64,000 nucleotides of DNA from an uncultured Clostridia bacterium (GCA_944367535.1 CALVWQ010000002.1:46817-110816); one strand, 5' to 3'; positions 33,191 through 43,361 are shown, numbered from the stretch's first letter. The notes: generated by a model from the letters alone, not told the origin. Program-made: numbers and translations.

Positions 33191-34442
33191 ACTTGAACTG
33201 CTTGGGAAAAATGCAAAAAAAGCCGCGGAGAAACTTTTGTCGGCTACGGAAAGTTTGATTGACAGAGCTCTCCTTTTGGCCGCGCGGCTTTTGCGCGAAA
33301 ATTCGGAAATGCTGAAAGCACGCAACGCGGAAGACGTGTCGAACGCGGAGAAAAAGGGAAAAAGCGCGGCGTTTATAGACAGGCTTAAACTGACGGACAA
33401 AGTAATTTCCGGAATGGCGGAAGGGATAGAACAGGTCGCTTCGCTTAAAAGTCCCGTCGGAAAAGAGATTTATACTTACTTTAACAAAGAACAAGACATC
33501 AAGATATCAAAAAAGAATGTACCTTTCGGGGTAATAGGCATTATTTTCGAATCACGCCCGAACGTTACCGCGGACGCTTTCGCGCTTTGCTTGAAAACGG
33601 GCAACTCCGTCATATTGAGGGGCGGGAGCGATTCTCTGATTTCTAATAAAGCGATAGTTTCGCTGCTGCGCCGCGCGCTTAAAGAGTGCGGTATAGACGA
33701 AAATGCCGTTTCCTTAATAGAGGACACGTCCCACGAGACGGCAGAAAAGTTTATGAAACTCGATAAATACGTCGACCTTATAATTCCCCGCGGCGGCGCG
33801 TCTCTCATAAAGACGGCGGTGGAAAATTCCACCGTCCCCATAATCGAAACCGGCGTTGGAAACTGTCATGTATATATCGATGAATTCGCCGACGGAAAAA
33901 AGAGTGCGGAGGTGGTATTTAACGCTAAAACACAGCGTTACAGCGTATGCAATGCGTGCGAATCGCTTGTTGTGCATTCGGCGGTTTTAAATAGCATTCT
34001 TCCTCTTATAGCCGAAAGACTCGGGGAACGCAATGTGGAAATGCGCTGCGACGACCGCGCATACGAGGCGATAAAAGGTTATCCTTACCTTGCGCACGCC
34101 TCCGAAGAGGATTTCTTTACCGAGTACGGTGACGCAGTGATTTCCGTCAAGACGGTGGATTCGTTGCAGGAGGCTGTCGACCACATCAACGTGCACGGTA
34201 CGCGTCATTCGGAATCAATTATGACGGAGGATGCTCACCGCGCAGAAAAATTCATGTCGGAAATCGATGCCGCGGTAGTTTATCACAACGCTTCGACGAG
34301 ATTTTCTGACGGATTCGTGTTCGGGCTCGGCGCCGAGATAGGAATATCCACTCAGAAACTTCATGCGAGAGGCCCAATGGGACTAGACGCGCTGGTAACC
34401 ACGAAATATTTCGTTACAGGCGACGGTGCAGTGAGAAAGTAA
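33183..34442 (+). CDS. proA: glutamate-5-semialdehyde dehydrogenase
   Basis: Reduces gamma-glutamyl phosphate to glutamate semialdehyde with NADPH in proline synthesis. The 419 residues match the family. Seen are the nucleotide-binding loop (VPFGVIGIIFESRPNVTADA), the catalytic Cys in YSVCNACESL (near 257), and the C-terminal GLGAEIGISTQKLHARGPMG. It overlaps the upstream peptidase gene by eight bases, with GGAGGA just ahead of the ATG. No proB (glutamate kinase) is next to it, which is unusual; proB must lie elsewhere. Confidence 0.94.
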   Translation: MSELELLGKNAKKAAEKLLSATESLIDRALLLAARLLRENSEMLKARNAEDVSNAEKKGKSAAFIDRLKLTDKVISGMAEGIEQVASLKSPVGKEIYTYFNKEQDIKISKKNVPFGVIGIIFESRPNVTADAFALCLKTGNSVILRGGSDSLISNKAIVSLLRRALKECGIDENAVSLIEDTSHETAEKFMKLDKYVDLIIPRGGASLIKTAVENSTVPIIETGVGNCHVYIDEFADGKKSAEVVFNAKTQRYSVCNACESLVVHSAVLNSILPLIAERLGERNVEMRCDDRAYEAIKGYPYLAHASEEDFFTEYGDAVISVKTVDSLQEAVDHINVHGTRHSESIMTEDAHRAEKFMSEIDAAVVYHNASTRFSDGFVFGLGAEIGISTQKLHARGPMGLDALVTTKYFVTGDGAVRK

Positions 34443-34579
34443 CGGCAAAAACTTTCTCGTTAATTACAGAAATTATCAAATTATATGTTTATATGTCAGT
34501 GCAAAAAGAGTAGCAATTTTATGCTGCCGATGTTTTGAACTTTTACAATCAGGCGGTAGAATATAAAGGAAGTTTTACA

Positions 34580-35506
34580 ATGAAAGTAGCGGTAGTCGGA
34601 GCGAGGGGGCATATAGGTTCTTTTCTCGTCAGCAAACTCGTGCGCGACGGTCATGAGGTTTTTGCGGTTTCGAGGAGCGACAGAAAGCCTTATGCTTATG
34701 ACCCCAAAATATGGGATAAAGTAAATTCGGTTTTTATGTCGAGGGAAGAACTGATTGCGTCTGACTTTTTTGATACCGTAAAGGCGGATGCGGTATGCGA
34801 CTTGGTTTCTTTTAACGTCGGGGAATGTGAGGCGATGATTGAAAAACTCACTCACGGCGAATTTTATGTCCAGATAGGAAGCATATGGACTTACGAAAAT
34901 AAAAAGTATTTGCCCGTGGACGAGAATCATCCCAAAAACTCTGTCGAGGAATACGGGAAAAATAAAGGGATTATAGAAGAATACATAAAATCACTCGTAA
35001 AAAGCGGTAAGCTTCGCGGCGCGGTGGTACACCCCGGGCATATTTCTTCGGGCGAATGGATGCCGATAAATCCGCAGGGAAATCTCGACAAAGACGTTTT
35101 TATGAAGATACGCGACGGTCAAGAGATCGTATTACCGTTTTTGGGACTTGCAACTCTTCACCACGTACATTCCGCCGACCTCGCCAACGTAATCGCGGCT
35201 TGCGCGGAAAATCACGACAAGGCAAACGGCGAAGCGTTTATTTCGGTCGCGCCGACGGCAATGACTATGAGGGCGATAACCGAGGAATTGTTTGAGTATT
35301 TCGGGCATAAACCAAACATCAGATACGTATCGTGGAAAGATTTCGTCGCGGAAGTCGGGGAACAGAATGCTGCCGTATCCATGGACCATATTTCCCATTC
35401 GCCGTGCTGTACCGCGGCAAAGGCGGAAAAAGTGCTCGGCGTACGCCATGAAAAAACCATTATGGATATTTATAAAGAATACTTAAACGGTGCGTTTCTG
35501 CGCTGA
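34580..35506 (+). CDS. NAD-dependent epimerase/dehydratase family protein (extended SDR)
   Basis: Rossmann-fold oxidoreductase of about 308 residues. The NAD(P)-binding motif VVGARGHIGSFLVSKL lies at the N-terminus. The usual YxxxK is present as EYGKNKG (near residue 135), followed by GAVVHPGHISSGEW. The ATG at 34580 is chosen over 34535 because AAAGGAAG lies seven bases ahead and the Rossmann motif then starts at the N-terminus. Substrate is unknown; the family acts on nucleotide sugars or related molecules. It stands alone between proA and rubredoxin. Confidence 0.85.
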   Translation: MKVAVVGARGHIGSFLVSKLVRDGHEVFAVSRSDRKPYAYDPKIWDKVNSVFMSREELIASDFFDTVKADAVCDLVSFNVGECEAMIEKLTHGEFYVQIGSIWTYENKKYLPVDENHPKNSVEEYGKNKGIIEEYIKSLVKSGKLRGAVVHPGHISSGEWMPINPQGNLDKDVFMKIRDGQEIVLPFLGLATLHHVHSADLANVIAACAENHDKANGEAFISVAPTAMTMRAITEELFEYFGHKPNIRYVSWKDFVAEVGEQNAAVSMDHISHSPCCTAAKAEKVLGVRHEKTIMDIYKEYLNGAFLR

Positions 35507-35578
35507 GAGTTCAGGACAATCTCCCTTTCGGGAGTTTAAAAATCAGATAAAAATAAATTAATAAAAGGAGAAAAAATT

Positions 35579-35734
35579 ATGAAATACGTATGCGACCTTT
35601 GCGGTTGGGTTTACGACGAAGAGGCGGGAGATGCCGAAAACGGTATAGCGCCCGGAACCAAATTCGAGGATTTGCCCGATGATTTCGTCTGCCCGCTCTG
35701 CGGCGCGGGAAAAGATTCTTTTTCGGCGCAGTAA
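35579..35734 (+). CDS. rd: rubredoxin
   Basis: A 51-residue electron carrier with a single iron held by four cysteines: [10 protein letters not shown] (Cys5, Cys8) and [10 protein letters not shown] (Cys38, Cys41). It passes electrons to oxygen- or peroxide-reducing enzymes in anaerobes. AAAGGAG sits before the ATG. A perfect 19-bp terminator hairpin follows, so it is a single-gene unit. Its presence supports an anaerobic host. Identification is unambiguous. Confidence 0.95.
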   Translation: MKYVCDLCGWVYDEEAGDAENGIAPGTKFEDLPDDFVCPLCGAGKDSFSAQ

Positions 35735-35751
35735 ATTATAAAATTAAAATT

Positions 35752-35792
35752 AAACGCGGAAACGGCGGAATATTTCCGCCGTTTCCGCGTTT
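35752..35792 (+). terminator. terminator after rubredoxin
   Basis: A perfect 19-bp stem (35752-35770 with 35774-35792) and a 3-base loop, GC-rich in the middle. Confidence 0.85.
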
Positions 35793-35869
35793 AAATATTT
35801 GTGATACATATTTCTGTTAAATACTTTCTGCAAATTCCCGAAAAAATTTTAAATGTTGTCGTAAAATTC

Positions 35870-35936
35870 TTGACAAAGATACATAATAAGTGTACAATTT
35901 ATTCGAAAATTGGCAATCAAACAAAAAGAGTGCTAA
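35870..35936 (+). promoter_or_regulatory. heat-shock promoter with CIRCE operator
   Basis: TTGACA (35870-35875), 17 bases, TACAAT (35893-35898). The CIRCE follows: TTGGCAATC (35910-35918), nine bases, GAGTGCTAA (35928-35936). The right arm is perfect and the left arm has two changes from TTAGCACTC. HrcA would bind here and repress the whole operon. Confidence 0.85.
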
Positions 35937-35969
35937 CAAAACGATACTCATTTTGCCAGAGGTGGGGGA

Positions 35970-36995
35970 ATGAAACTTTCCGAAAGAAAGAAAAAAATCC
36001 TGCAATACGTCGTGGACGACTATATATCCACGGCTCAGCCCGTTTCGAGCAAGAGTATAACCGAAAAGTATATGCAGGGAATAAGTTCGGCCACGGTGCG
36101 TAGCGAACTCGCGGGGCTCGAAGAACTCGGGTATCTGAATCAGCTTCATACTTCGAGCGGAAGAGTGCCTTCGATAGAGGCTTATAAACTTTATGTTACC
36201 GAACTTATGGATAAGGGCGGTCTTACCCGTAAAGAAGTGGGCGAGATAAAAAAAGCATTTAACGTGCACGCAGATAATCTCGAAACCGTAGTTCAGAACG
36301 CCGTAAAGATTATAAGCGAGCTGACAGATTATACGTCCGTCGGCATGGCGGCGCACAGCAAAAAAGAAAAAATCGTCAAACTCGATATTTTCCGCTATAA
36401 ACCCAATCAGGCGCTTTTGCTCATCGTTACCGAAAACACGCTCATAAGGGATAAATTTTTAGATATCCCCGAGGCAATGACGGACGAACAGGTCAAAGAG
36501 GCGGGAAAACTCGCATCGTCGTATTTTACGGGTAAAGAACTCGGAGAAATAATTAAACTCGGAAAACTCGTCGAGGAAGAGTTTGCGGGTTACCGCGAAA
36601 TTTTCAACAGCGTCATGAACGCCATCGAAGAATACGTCGAGAAAGATAAAGTCGGAGTTGTGTTAGAGGGCGAAGGGAAGATTCTCAATCATCCCGAATA
36701 CAACAACGATTCCGAAAAGGTCAAAAACTTTTTGTCGGTGGTAACGAGTAAAGACAAACTCGCCGATTTGCTTTCGGAGGAAAACGACGACATCGAGATA
36801 AATATAAAAATAGGCGGTGAGGACGCGGATATGCCGAAAGACTGTTCGCTGGTGACTGCGTCGTATTCGGCGGGGGGAGTAAACATCGGAACTTACGGCG
36901 TAATAGGACCGCTAAGAATGGATTATCAGAAAGTTGTGTCGGTTTTAGAGGGAGTCGGAAAGATTCTCGAAGATATTCTGACTAATAAGAAATAG
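35970..36995 (+). CDS. hrcA: heat-inducible transcription repressor HrcA
   Basis: Repressor of the class I heat-shock genes that binds CIRCE and needs GroEL for activity. The 341 residues show an N-terminal winged helix (KKILQYVVDDYISTAQPVSS, SSATVRSELAGLEELGYL), a GAF-like middle and the conserved ending GPLRMDYQKVVSVLEGVGK. First gene of the operon hrcA-grpE-dnaK-dnaJ-prmA-mtaB. AGAGGTGGGG precedes the ATG. Autoregulated through the CIRCE 34 bases upstream. Confidence 0.96.
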   Translation: MKLSERKKKILQYVVDDYISTAQPVSSKSITEKYMQGISSATVRSELAGLEELGYLNQLHTSSGRVPSIEAYKLYVTELMDKGGLTRKEVGEIKKAFNVHADNLETVVQNAVKIISELTDYTSVGMAAHSKKEKIVKLDIFRYKPNQALLLIVTENTLIRDKFLDIPEAMTDEQVKEAGKLASSYFTGKELGEIIKLGKLVEEEFAGYREIFNSVMNAIEEYVEKDKVGVVLEGEGKILNHPEYNNDSEKVKNFLSVVTSKDKLADLLSEENDDIEINIKIGGEDADMPKDCSLVTASYSAGGVNIGTYGVIGPLRMDYQKVVSVLEGVGKILEDILTNKK

Positions 36996-37004
36996 AGGTA
37001 TAAA

Positions 37005-37604
37005 ATGGAAGAAAAAGAGCTTAAAAAACATCAATCCGAGGGGACTGACGAAAATATATCGGAAACAACGGATAATGATGACGAAATAGTCGAAACCGAC
37101 GCCGCCGAAAATGCCGGAAAAGATGGCGGTGCCGACGATGAGACCTCAACGGAAGACGTTCAAAAGGAATCCGTCGAGGAACTGAAAATAAAAATCGAGG
37201 AATATAAAGACAAATGGATGAGAAACGTCGCGGAATTCGACAATTATAAGAAGCGCAACGCCAGATTGTGGCAGGACGCTTATAACGAGGGAATTTCGAG
37301 CGTTGTCTTAAAAATCCTGCCCGTGGGCGACAATCTGGACCGTGCTCTCGGAATGGGACTCGACGAAAAAACCGAAAACGGTATAAGGAACATCAAGAGA
37401 AAATTCGACGAGACGCTTAAATCTCTCGGGATTGACGAGATAAACCCCGAAGGTGAAAAATTTGACCCCAATGTCGCGGAAGCGGTCATGCAGGTCGAAG
37501 GTGCCGAAGAAGACGAGAGCGATACCGTAAAACAGGTTTTTGAAAAAGGTTATAAACTTAAAGATAAGATAATACGTTACGCTAAGGTTAGCGTTGTAAA
37601 ATAA
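37005..37604 (+). CDS. grpE: nucleotide exchange factor GrpE
   Basis: Exchanges ADP for ATP on DnaK. The 199 residues have a long acidic disordered N-terminus (1-60), a dimerising coiled coil (YKDKWMRNVAEFDNYKKRNA near 64-83) and the C-terminal beta domain with GEKFDPNVAEAVMQVEG and VFEKGYKLKDKIIRYAKV. Ten bases after hrcA with AGAGG before the ATG. Length and motifs are normal for Firmicutes. Confidence 0.96.
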   Translation: MEEKELKKHQSEGTDENISETTDNDDEIVETDAAENAGKDGGADDETSTEDVQKESVEELKIKIEEYKDKWMRNVAEFDNYKKRNARLWQDAYNEGISSVVLKILPVGDNLDRALGMGLDEKTENGIRNIKRKFDETLKSLGIDEINPEGEKFDPNVAEAVMQVEGAEEDESDTVKQVFEKGYKLKDKIIRYAKVSVVK

Positions 37605-37625
37605 AAAATAAGGAGAGGTAATATT

Positions 37626-39428
37626 ATGAAAACAATAGGTATTGATTTGGGAACAACAAACTCGTGCGTCGCGGTCATGGAAAACGGCGAGCCGGTGGTT
37701 ATAGCGAATGCGGAAGGTGCGAGGACGACCCCGTCCGTAGTGGCTTTTCAGAAAGACGGAGAGAGGCTTGTCGGACAGGTGGCAAAACGTCAGGCGGTTT
37801 CAAACCCCGACAGGACTGTGGCTTCAATTAAAAGACACATGGGCTCCGATTATAAGGTGACGATAGACGGCAAGGCGTATACGCCGCAGGAAATTTCGGC
37901 AATGATTCTGACAAAACTCAAAAAGGACGCCGAAAGTTATCTTGGAGGTACCGTTACCGACGCAGTAATAACCTGCCCCGCATATTTTACCGACAGCCAG
38001 AGACAGGCGACGAAAGACGCGGGAAAAATAGCGGGACTGAATGTTCTGCGTATCATCAACGAACCCACGGCGGCTGCGCTTTCTTACGGGCTCGATAAAG
38101 AGGGCAAGACGCAGAAGGTCATCATATACGACCTTGGCGGCGGTACGTTCGACGTATCCATAATGGAGATAGGAGACGGCGTGTTCGAAGTTCTAGCGAC
38201 AAACGGCAACAATATGCTTGGCGGCGACGATTTCGATAAGCGCATTATGGATTATCTCGTATCCGAATTTAAGGCAAAAGAAGGCATAGACCTTTCGGGC
38301 GACAAACTCGCGATGCAGAGGCTCAAAGAGGCTGCGGAAAAAGCAAAGATAGAGCTTTCGGGCATGAGCAGCACCAACGTCAATCTGCCCTTTATAACGG
38401 CGGATGCGACGGGACCTAAACATCTCGACGTCGATATAACTAAGCAGAAGTTCGACGCACTTACCAAAGACCTTGTCGAGGCTACCGTTACGCCCCTTAA
38501 AAAGGCGATGGACGACGCGAAACTTTCTTTCTCCGATATAGACAAGGTAGTGCTCGTCGGCGGTTCGACGCGTATTCCCGCGGTTATCGACGAAGTCAGG
38601 AGGGTTACGGGCAAAGAACCGTTCAAAGGCATTAACCCCGACGAATGCGTCGCGATAGGCGCGGCAATTCAGGGCGGCGTGCTCTCGGGCGAAGTAAAAG
38701 ACGTACTCCTATTGGACGTTACTCCTCTGTCGCTCGGTATAGAAACGCTCGGCGGAGTATGCACCAAACTTATCGAGAGAAACACGACTATCCCCGTCAA
38801 GAAGTCTCAGGTGTTCTCAACTGCGGCGGATAATCAGACGCAGGTCGACATTCACATCTTGCAGGGCGAGAGAGAATTCGCAAAGGATAACAAGACGCTC
38901 GGCAGATTCGAACTTACGGGTATCGCGCCCGCGCCGCGCGGAGTGCCGCAGATAGAAGTTACGTTCGATATAGACGCAAACGGCATCGTGAACGTATCCG
39001 CAAAGGATATGGGAACGGGAAAATCGCAGAATATAACCATTACGTCTTCGTCGAATCTTTCGGAAGAGGATATCAATAAAGCGGTTAACGAGGCAAAACA
39101 GTACGAGGAAGAGGACAAGAAACGTAAGGAATCCGTTGATTCGAGAAACAAACTCGACGGCATGATTTTCACGGTCGAAAAATCTCTTAAAGACCTCGGC
39201 GATAAACTGACTGCCGAGGACAAGGCGAAACTCGAAGAGGAAGTAAAAGAAGCAAAAACCGAACTCGACAGTAACGATAAAGATAGAATGGATAAGGCTT
39301 TCGAAAAACTTTCTCAGACTTCGCAGGAGATATTCGCGAAAGTTTATCAGCAAGCAGGCCCTCAGCAGGGCGGCGACCCGAACGCTAACTCGGGCGACAC
39401 CGAATTCCATCAGGGCGGCGACAGGTAA
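37626..39428 (+). CDS. dnaK: molecular chaperone DnaK (Hsp70)
   Basis: ATP-driven chaperone, 600 residues. The N-terminal ATPase domain carries [29 protein letters not shown] and [10 protein letters not shown]. The substrate domain begins after [19 protein letters not shown]. The helical lid ends in a Gly/Gln/Asp-rich tail ([20 protein letters not shown]). The first domain lacks the insertion found in Gram-negative DnaK, which fits a Firmicute. GGAGAGG precedes the ATG. A hairpin after the gene probably tempers downstream dnaJ expression. Confidence 0.97.
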   Translation: MKTIGIDLGTTNSCVAVMENGEPVVIANAEGARTTPSVVAFQKDGERLVGQVAKRQAVSNPDRTVASIKRHMGSDYKVTIDGKAYTPQEISAMILTKLKKDAESYLGGTVTDAVITCPAYFTDSQRQATKDAGKIAGLNVLRIINEPTAAALSYGLDKEGKTQKVIIYDLGGGTFDVSIMEIGDGVFEVLATNGNNMLGGDDFDKRIMDYLVSEFKAKEGIDLSGDKLAMQRLKEAAEKAKIELSGMSSTNVNLPFITADATGPKHLDVDITKQKFDALTKDLVEATVTPLKKAMDDAKLSFSDIDKVVLVGGSTRIPAVIDEVRRVTGKEPFKGINPDECVAIGAAIQGGVLSGEVKDVLLLDVTPLSLGIETLGGVCTKLIERNTTIPVKKSQVFSTAADNQTQVDIHILQGEREFAKDNKTLGRFELTGIAPAPRGVPQIEVTFDIDANGIVNVSAKDMGTGKSQNITITSSSNLSEEDINKAVNEAKQYEEEDKKRKESVDSRNKLDGMIFTVEKSLKDLGDKLTAEDKAKLEEEVKEAKTELDSNDKDRMDKAFEKLSQTSQEIFAKVYQQAGPQQGGDPNANSGDTEFHQGGDR

Positions 39429-39458
39429 ACTTTGACAATAAAACATAAATGAAAAACT

Positions 39459-39486
39459 ACTGAAAGGCGGATTTCCGCCTTTCAGT
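39459..39486 (+). terminator. partial terminator between dnaK and dnaJ
   Basis: ACTGAAAGGCGGA pairs with TCCGCCTTTCAGT around TT. Few T residues follow, so it may reduce rather than stop transcription into dnaJ. Confidence 0.65.
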
Positions 39487-39508
39487 TTGTGCTAATTAAA
39501 AGGATTTT

Positions 39509-40639
39509 ATGGCAAAAGATTATTATGAAATTTTAGGCGTGCCAAAAACAGCTACGTCGGACGATATAAAAAAGGCTTACAGGACGCTCGTAAAAAAATA
39601 TCATCCCGACCTGCACCCCGGCGATAAAGCCGCTGCCGAAAAATTTAAGGAAATAAACGAGGCAAACGAAGTCCTTTCGGACGAGAAAAAGAGAAAACAA
39701 TATGACTTCGAACGTGAGCATCCGGGAATGGGCGGATTCGGCGGAGGAGAAGGTTTTTCGGGATTTGCTGGCGGTTTCGAGGATATTTTCGGGGATATAT
39801 TCGGCGGTTTCGGCGGCAGCAGGACGCGCAGGGAGACAAAGACAAAGGGCGAGGACGTAACCATAGAAATCTCGCTTTCTTTCCTCGATGCGGCAAAAGG
39901 CTGTGTCCGAGAGGTGGTTTATTCGAGAAACGAGCCGTGTGCTTCGTGTAAAGGTTCGGGCGCAAAGGGCGGCACCGCTTACAAGACGTGCGAAAAATGC
40001 GGCGGGAGCGGTCAGGTTCAGTATACGACGGGCAACGGATTTTTCCGTTCGGTCAGCGTAAGACCCTGCGACGAGTGCGGCGGAACGGGCAGAAAAATCA
40101 TAGACGCCTGTCCAGACTGTAAAGGTAAGGGCTATATTAAAAACAATACGAAAGTAACTCTCAATATTCCCGCCGGTGCGGATACGGGCAGTTATCTGCG
40201 TAAAGTCGGCTTCGGAGAGGCGAGTCGCAACGGCGGTCCCGCGGGCGACCTTATTGCCGTAATTAAGGTAGAGCCGAGCAAAATTTTCAGACGTAAGAAT
40301 TTCGACCTATATGTATCCGTTCCCGTAAGTTTCAAGACGGCGGCGCTCGGCGGCAAGGTAAGAATTCCGCTCATCGACGAAGTTATGGATTATACCGTGC
40401 CCGAAGGCACCCAGAGCGGAAAGATATTTTTCGTAAGAGGCAAAGGCATAAAGACGGCTAGGGGTACGGGCGACTTGTACATAGAAATAGTCGTAGAAGT
40501 CCCCGCAAAACTCACAAAGGAGCAGAAGAGCGCGCTCGAACAATTAGAAACGCTTACGGACATTAAACAGTGTCCGCAGATGAAACAGTACAGAGACAAT
40601 ATGGAAACAATGTACGGAAAAGACCCGTACTCAAAATAA
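39509..40639 (+). CDS. dnaJ: co-chaperone DnaJ (Hsp40)
   Basis: Stimulates DnaK ATPase and delivers clients. The 376 residues contain the J domain with HPD at 32-34, a Gly/Phe-rich segment (about 70-110), and the zinc-finger domain with four CxxCxGxG repeats ([32 protein letters not shown]). The C-terminal substrate domain includes [17 protein letters not shown]. It is full-length class A DnaJ. The next gene begins two bases after its stop. Confidence 0.96.
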   Translation: MAKDYYEILGVPKTATSDDIKKAYRTLVKKYHPDLHPGDKAAAEKFKEINEANEVLSDEKKRKQYDFEREHPGMGGFGGGEGFSGFAGGFEDIFGDIFGGFGGSRTRRETKTKGEDVTIEISLSFLDAAKGCVREVVYSRNEPCASCKGSGAKGGTAYKTCEKCGGSGQVQYTTGNGFFRSVSVRPCDECGGTGRKIIDACPDCKGKGYIKNNTKVTLNIPAGADTGSYLRKVGFGEASRNGGPAGDLIAVIKVEPSKIFRRKNFDLYVSVPVSFKTAALGGKVRIPLIDEVMDYTVPEGTQSGKIFFVRGKGIKTARGTGDLYIEIVVEVPAKLTKEQKSALEQLETLTDIKQCPQMKQYRDNMETMYGKDPYSK

Positions 40640-40640
40640 T

Positions 40641-41576
40641 ATGAAGTATATTGAATTAAAGGTCAGCACCACACACGAAGCATCGGAACTGGTGTCCGAT
40701 ATGCTTTCCGAATATTCGACGGACGGTGTGGCGATAAACGACGTGCAGGACGTTATCGACCTCGAAAATTCGGGTAAAAACTGGGATTACGCAGACGGTG
40801 AGGTTTATGATTCGTCAGGCACTGTAACCGTTACCGCCTTTATCGGAGCGGAAAGCTCGAAAGAAGTCATATCCGAAATAAAATCGAGGCTTGAATCGTT
40901 AAAGAAAAACGCGCCTTTCGAAGTCGGTTCGCTTTGTACCGAAGAAAGCGAAACTGACGGAGACCTTTGGCGCGAACAGTGGAAAAAAAATTATAAACCA
41001 ATACATATAGGAAAAACAGTCATAGTACCCGAATGGATGGATTATAATGCTGGCAGAGATGAAACGAAGGTGCTTATAGGTTCCAATATGGCTTTCGGAA
41101 CGGGCGAGCACGAAACCACTGCGATGTGTGTTTCTTTTCTCGGGAAATATGTCGGACACGGCAGCGTAGTCATTGACGTGGGCTGCGGAAGCGGCATACT
41201 CGGAATATGCGCCGCAAAACTCGGCGCCAAAGAAGTCGTCATGACGGATATAGACGAATGCGCGGTTACAGCGGCACAACAGAACGTGCTTATCAACGGA
41301 GTCGAAAATGCGAGGGTCTCTTTAAAAAATCTTTTGGACGACGAAAGCATCAAAGGCGATATAATAGTATGTAATATTATAGCAGAGGTTCTTATAGGGT
41401 TTGCTTCGGGCATATCCAAGAATCTGAACGACGGAGGTATCGTGATATTGAGCGGGATACTTTCCGACAGGCTTAAAAAGGTCGAAAAAGCATATCTTGC
41501 GGCGGGCTTTGATTTTCTGGAAGACAAGACCGTCGGGGAATGGTCGGCGTGCGTGTTTAAAAAGAGAACGTTTTAA
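40641..41576 (+). CDS. prmA: ribosomal protein L11 methyltransferase
   Basis: Methylates ribosomal protein uL11 with S-adenosylmethionine. The 311 residues show an N-terminal substrate-recognition domain and a class I methyltransferase domain with MAFGTGEHETTAMC (substrate loop, about 153-166) and VIDVGCGSGILGICAAKLGA (SAM site, about 176). The dnaJ-prmA-mtaB order is common in Firmicutes. It starts two bases after dnaJ, so the two are probably translationally coupled. Confidence 0.95.
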   Translation: MKYIELKVSTTHEASELVSDMLSEYSTDGVAINDVQDVIDLENSGKNWDYADGEVYDSSGTVTVTAFIGAESSKEVISEIKSRLESLKKNAPFEVGSLCTEESETDGDLWREQWKKNYKPIHIGKTVIVPEWMDYNAGRDETKVLIGSNMAFGTGEHETTAMCVSFLGKYVGHGSVVIDVGCGSGILGICAAKLGAKEVVMTDIDECAVTAAQQNVLINGVENARVSLKNLLDDESIKGDIIVCNIIAEVLIGFASGISKNLNDGGIVILSGILSDRLKKVEKAYLAAGFDFLEDKTVGEWSACVFKKRTF

Positions 41577-41587
41577 TATATGGTCAT

Positions 41588-42829
41588 GTGTGTATGAAAG
41601 CAGTTGTGTTTACTTTGGGCTGCAAAGTCAACGAATGTGAAAGCGACGCGCTTATCGCCGCGCTTTCGGAGCGCGGCTTCGAAGTTTCCGACAGTCTGGA
41701 ACCAGCCGATATTTATATAGTCAATACCTGCGCGGTAACGCGCGAAGCGGAAAAAAAATCCAGACAGGCGGCGGGCAGAATAAAAAAACTGAACCCGAAC
41801 GCGTGCATAATTTTTACCGGCTGCGCCGCCGAGAAAAATCCCGCGGCTTTTGAAAAACTCGGGCATGGGCTTGTTATCGGCGTTTTCGGCAAAAGCGCTA
41901 TACCTGACATGCTTGACGAGTGCGGAGTAAAGATTTTTCCGCACACTACGGAATATGAAGATATGCACGAGGTGAAAACCTTGCGTACCCGCGCTTTTAT
42001 AAAAGTGCAGGACGGTTGCGATAATTTCTGTTCATATTGCATTATCCCGTATCTGCGCGGCAGAAGCCGCAGCCGTTCCCCGCAAAAAATCATTTCGGAA
42101 ATACGCGCGGTAAACCCCTGCGAAGCGGTGCTCACCGGTATAAATCTTTCGTCTTACGATTTTTGCGGCACCGACCTTAAAGGACTCGTCGGCGCTCTGC
42201 ATGATATAAAATGCAGGATACGCCTTGGCTCTCTCGAAGTAAACGTCATAGAAAGGGATTTCTTGGAAAAACTTTCGGGGCTTTATGATTTTGCTCCGCA
42301 TTTTCATCTTTCATTGCAGTCCGGTTCGGATGCAACTCTAAAAAAGATGAACAGAAAATACACCGCGGAAGAATACATAAGAAAAGTCGGCTTGATAAGG
42401 GAGTATTTTCCGAATGCGGGACTTACTACCGACATCATAGCGGGTTTTCCTACCGAAACGGAAGAAGATTTTTTAAATACTTTGTCGCTTGTAGATGAGG
42501 TCGGTTTTTCTGATATACACGTTTTTACTTACAGTCCCCGTCAAGGTACAGCGGCTTTCGGAATGAAAGATTTGCCCTTTTTGGTGAAGAAAGAGAGAAC
42601 TGAAAGACTTCTCGTGAAAAAAGGCGATGCCAAATCACGCTTTGTAAGCGAAAATTCGGAAAAAATCCTCGACTTTCTGCCCGAAGAATATAAAGACGGT
42701 TATACCGAAGGTTATTCGGGTAATTATTTAAGACTTTATGTTGAAGGAAATATTCCTCGCGGGAACATTATAAAAGTAAAAGTCGTCAAACACTTTAAAG
42801 ACGGTGCGCTCGCGAAGATTAACGATTGA
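41588..42829 (+). CDS. mtaB: tRNA (N6-threonylcarbamoyladenosine 37) methylthiotransferase
   Basis: Radical-SAM enzyme that adds a methylthio group to t6A37 in tRNAs reading ANN codons. The 413 residues show the N-terminal MTTase cluster domain (TLGCKVNECES, VNTCAVT, FTGCAAEK), the radical-SAM motif CDNFCSYCIIP, and a C-terminal TRAM-like end. This is the MtaB/e-MTAB type. Start at 41588 or six bases later (MKAVVF) are both possible. Last gene of the heat-shock operon. The rsmE gene often found between prmA and mtaB is absent. Confidence 0.94.
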   Translation: MCMKAVVFTLGCKVNECESDALIAALSERGFEVSDSLEPADIYIVNTCAVTREAEKKSRQAAGRIKKLNPNACIIFTGCAAEKNPAAFEKLGHGLVIGVFGKSAIPDMLDECGVKIFPHTTEYEDMHEVKTLRTRAFIKVQDGCDNFCSYCIIPYLRGRSRSRSPQKIISEIRAVNPCEAVLTGINLSSYDFCGTDLKGLVGALHDIKCRIRLGSLEVNVIERDFLEKLSGLYDFAPHFHLSLQSGSDATLKKMNRKYTAEEYIRKVGLIREYFPNAGLTTDIIAGFPTETEEDFLNTLSLVDEVGFSDIHVFTYSPRQGTAAFGMKDLPFLVKKERTERLLVKKGDAKSRFVSENSEKILDFLPEEYKDGYTEGYSGNYLRLYVEGNIPRGNIIKVKVVKHFKDGALAKIND

Positions 42830-42923
42830 AAATAAGAAGAATAATTAAAAGTACCGAAAATAATAATCGGCTATTTCGGTTGTTATATAATAGATTATAA
42901 AATTTGAAAACGGAGGAAAAATT

Positions 42924-43265
42924 ATGAAAGATTGTCTTTTTTGCAAGATGATTTCGGGCGAAATACCCGTAAACAAGGTTTATGAAGACGCGGATATGAT
43001 TATAATACGCGATATAGACCCGAAAGCAAAAAATCATTTTCTGTGCATACCAAAATCACATTTTAAACTGCTTGCGGAAATGAACGACGAACAGAGCGAA
43101 ATGGTGAAAAAGTGTCTGAAAAAAATCCCCGAACTTTCGGAACTTTTGGAACTTTCGGGCGGTTACAGACTGGTAATCAATCAGGGCGACGACGCGGGAC
43201 AGAGCGTGTTCCACCTGCACATTCATATCCTTTCCGGCCAGAAGATGGGTTGGACGCCCGCCTAA
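42924..43265 (+). CDS. hinT: HIT-family nucleotide hydrolase (HinT-like)
   Basis: A 113-residue histidine-triad protein with CLFCKMISGEIPVNKVYED at the N-terminus and the triad HLHIHIL (His-x-His-x-His) near residue 102. HinT enzymes hydrolyse adenosine phosphoramidates and aminoacyl-adenylates. It often follows mtaB and precedes rpsU in Clostridia, as loosely here. GGAGG precedes the ATG. It has its own AT-rich upstream region and a terminator. Confidence 0.93.
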   Translation: MKDCLFCKMISGEIPVNKVYEDADMIIIRDIDPKAKNHFLCIPKSHFKLLAEMNDEQSEMVKKCLKKIPELSELLELSGGYRLVINQGDDAGQSVFHLHIHILSGQKMGWTPA

Positions 43266-43337
43266 ATCTCAATTTGCATTTTTTAAAGGTTTATAAAAAT
43301 TTTAATATTTTCAGATAAAAAACAAAAATGTTTTATG

Positions 43338-43361
43338 CGGGCGCGTTTGCGCCCGTTTTTT
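43338..43361 (+). terminator. terminator after hinT
   Basis: CGGGCGC-GTTT-GCGCCCG followed by six T. Confidence 0.9.
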
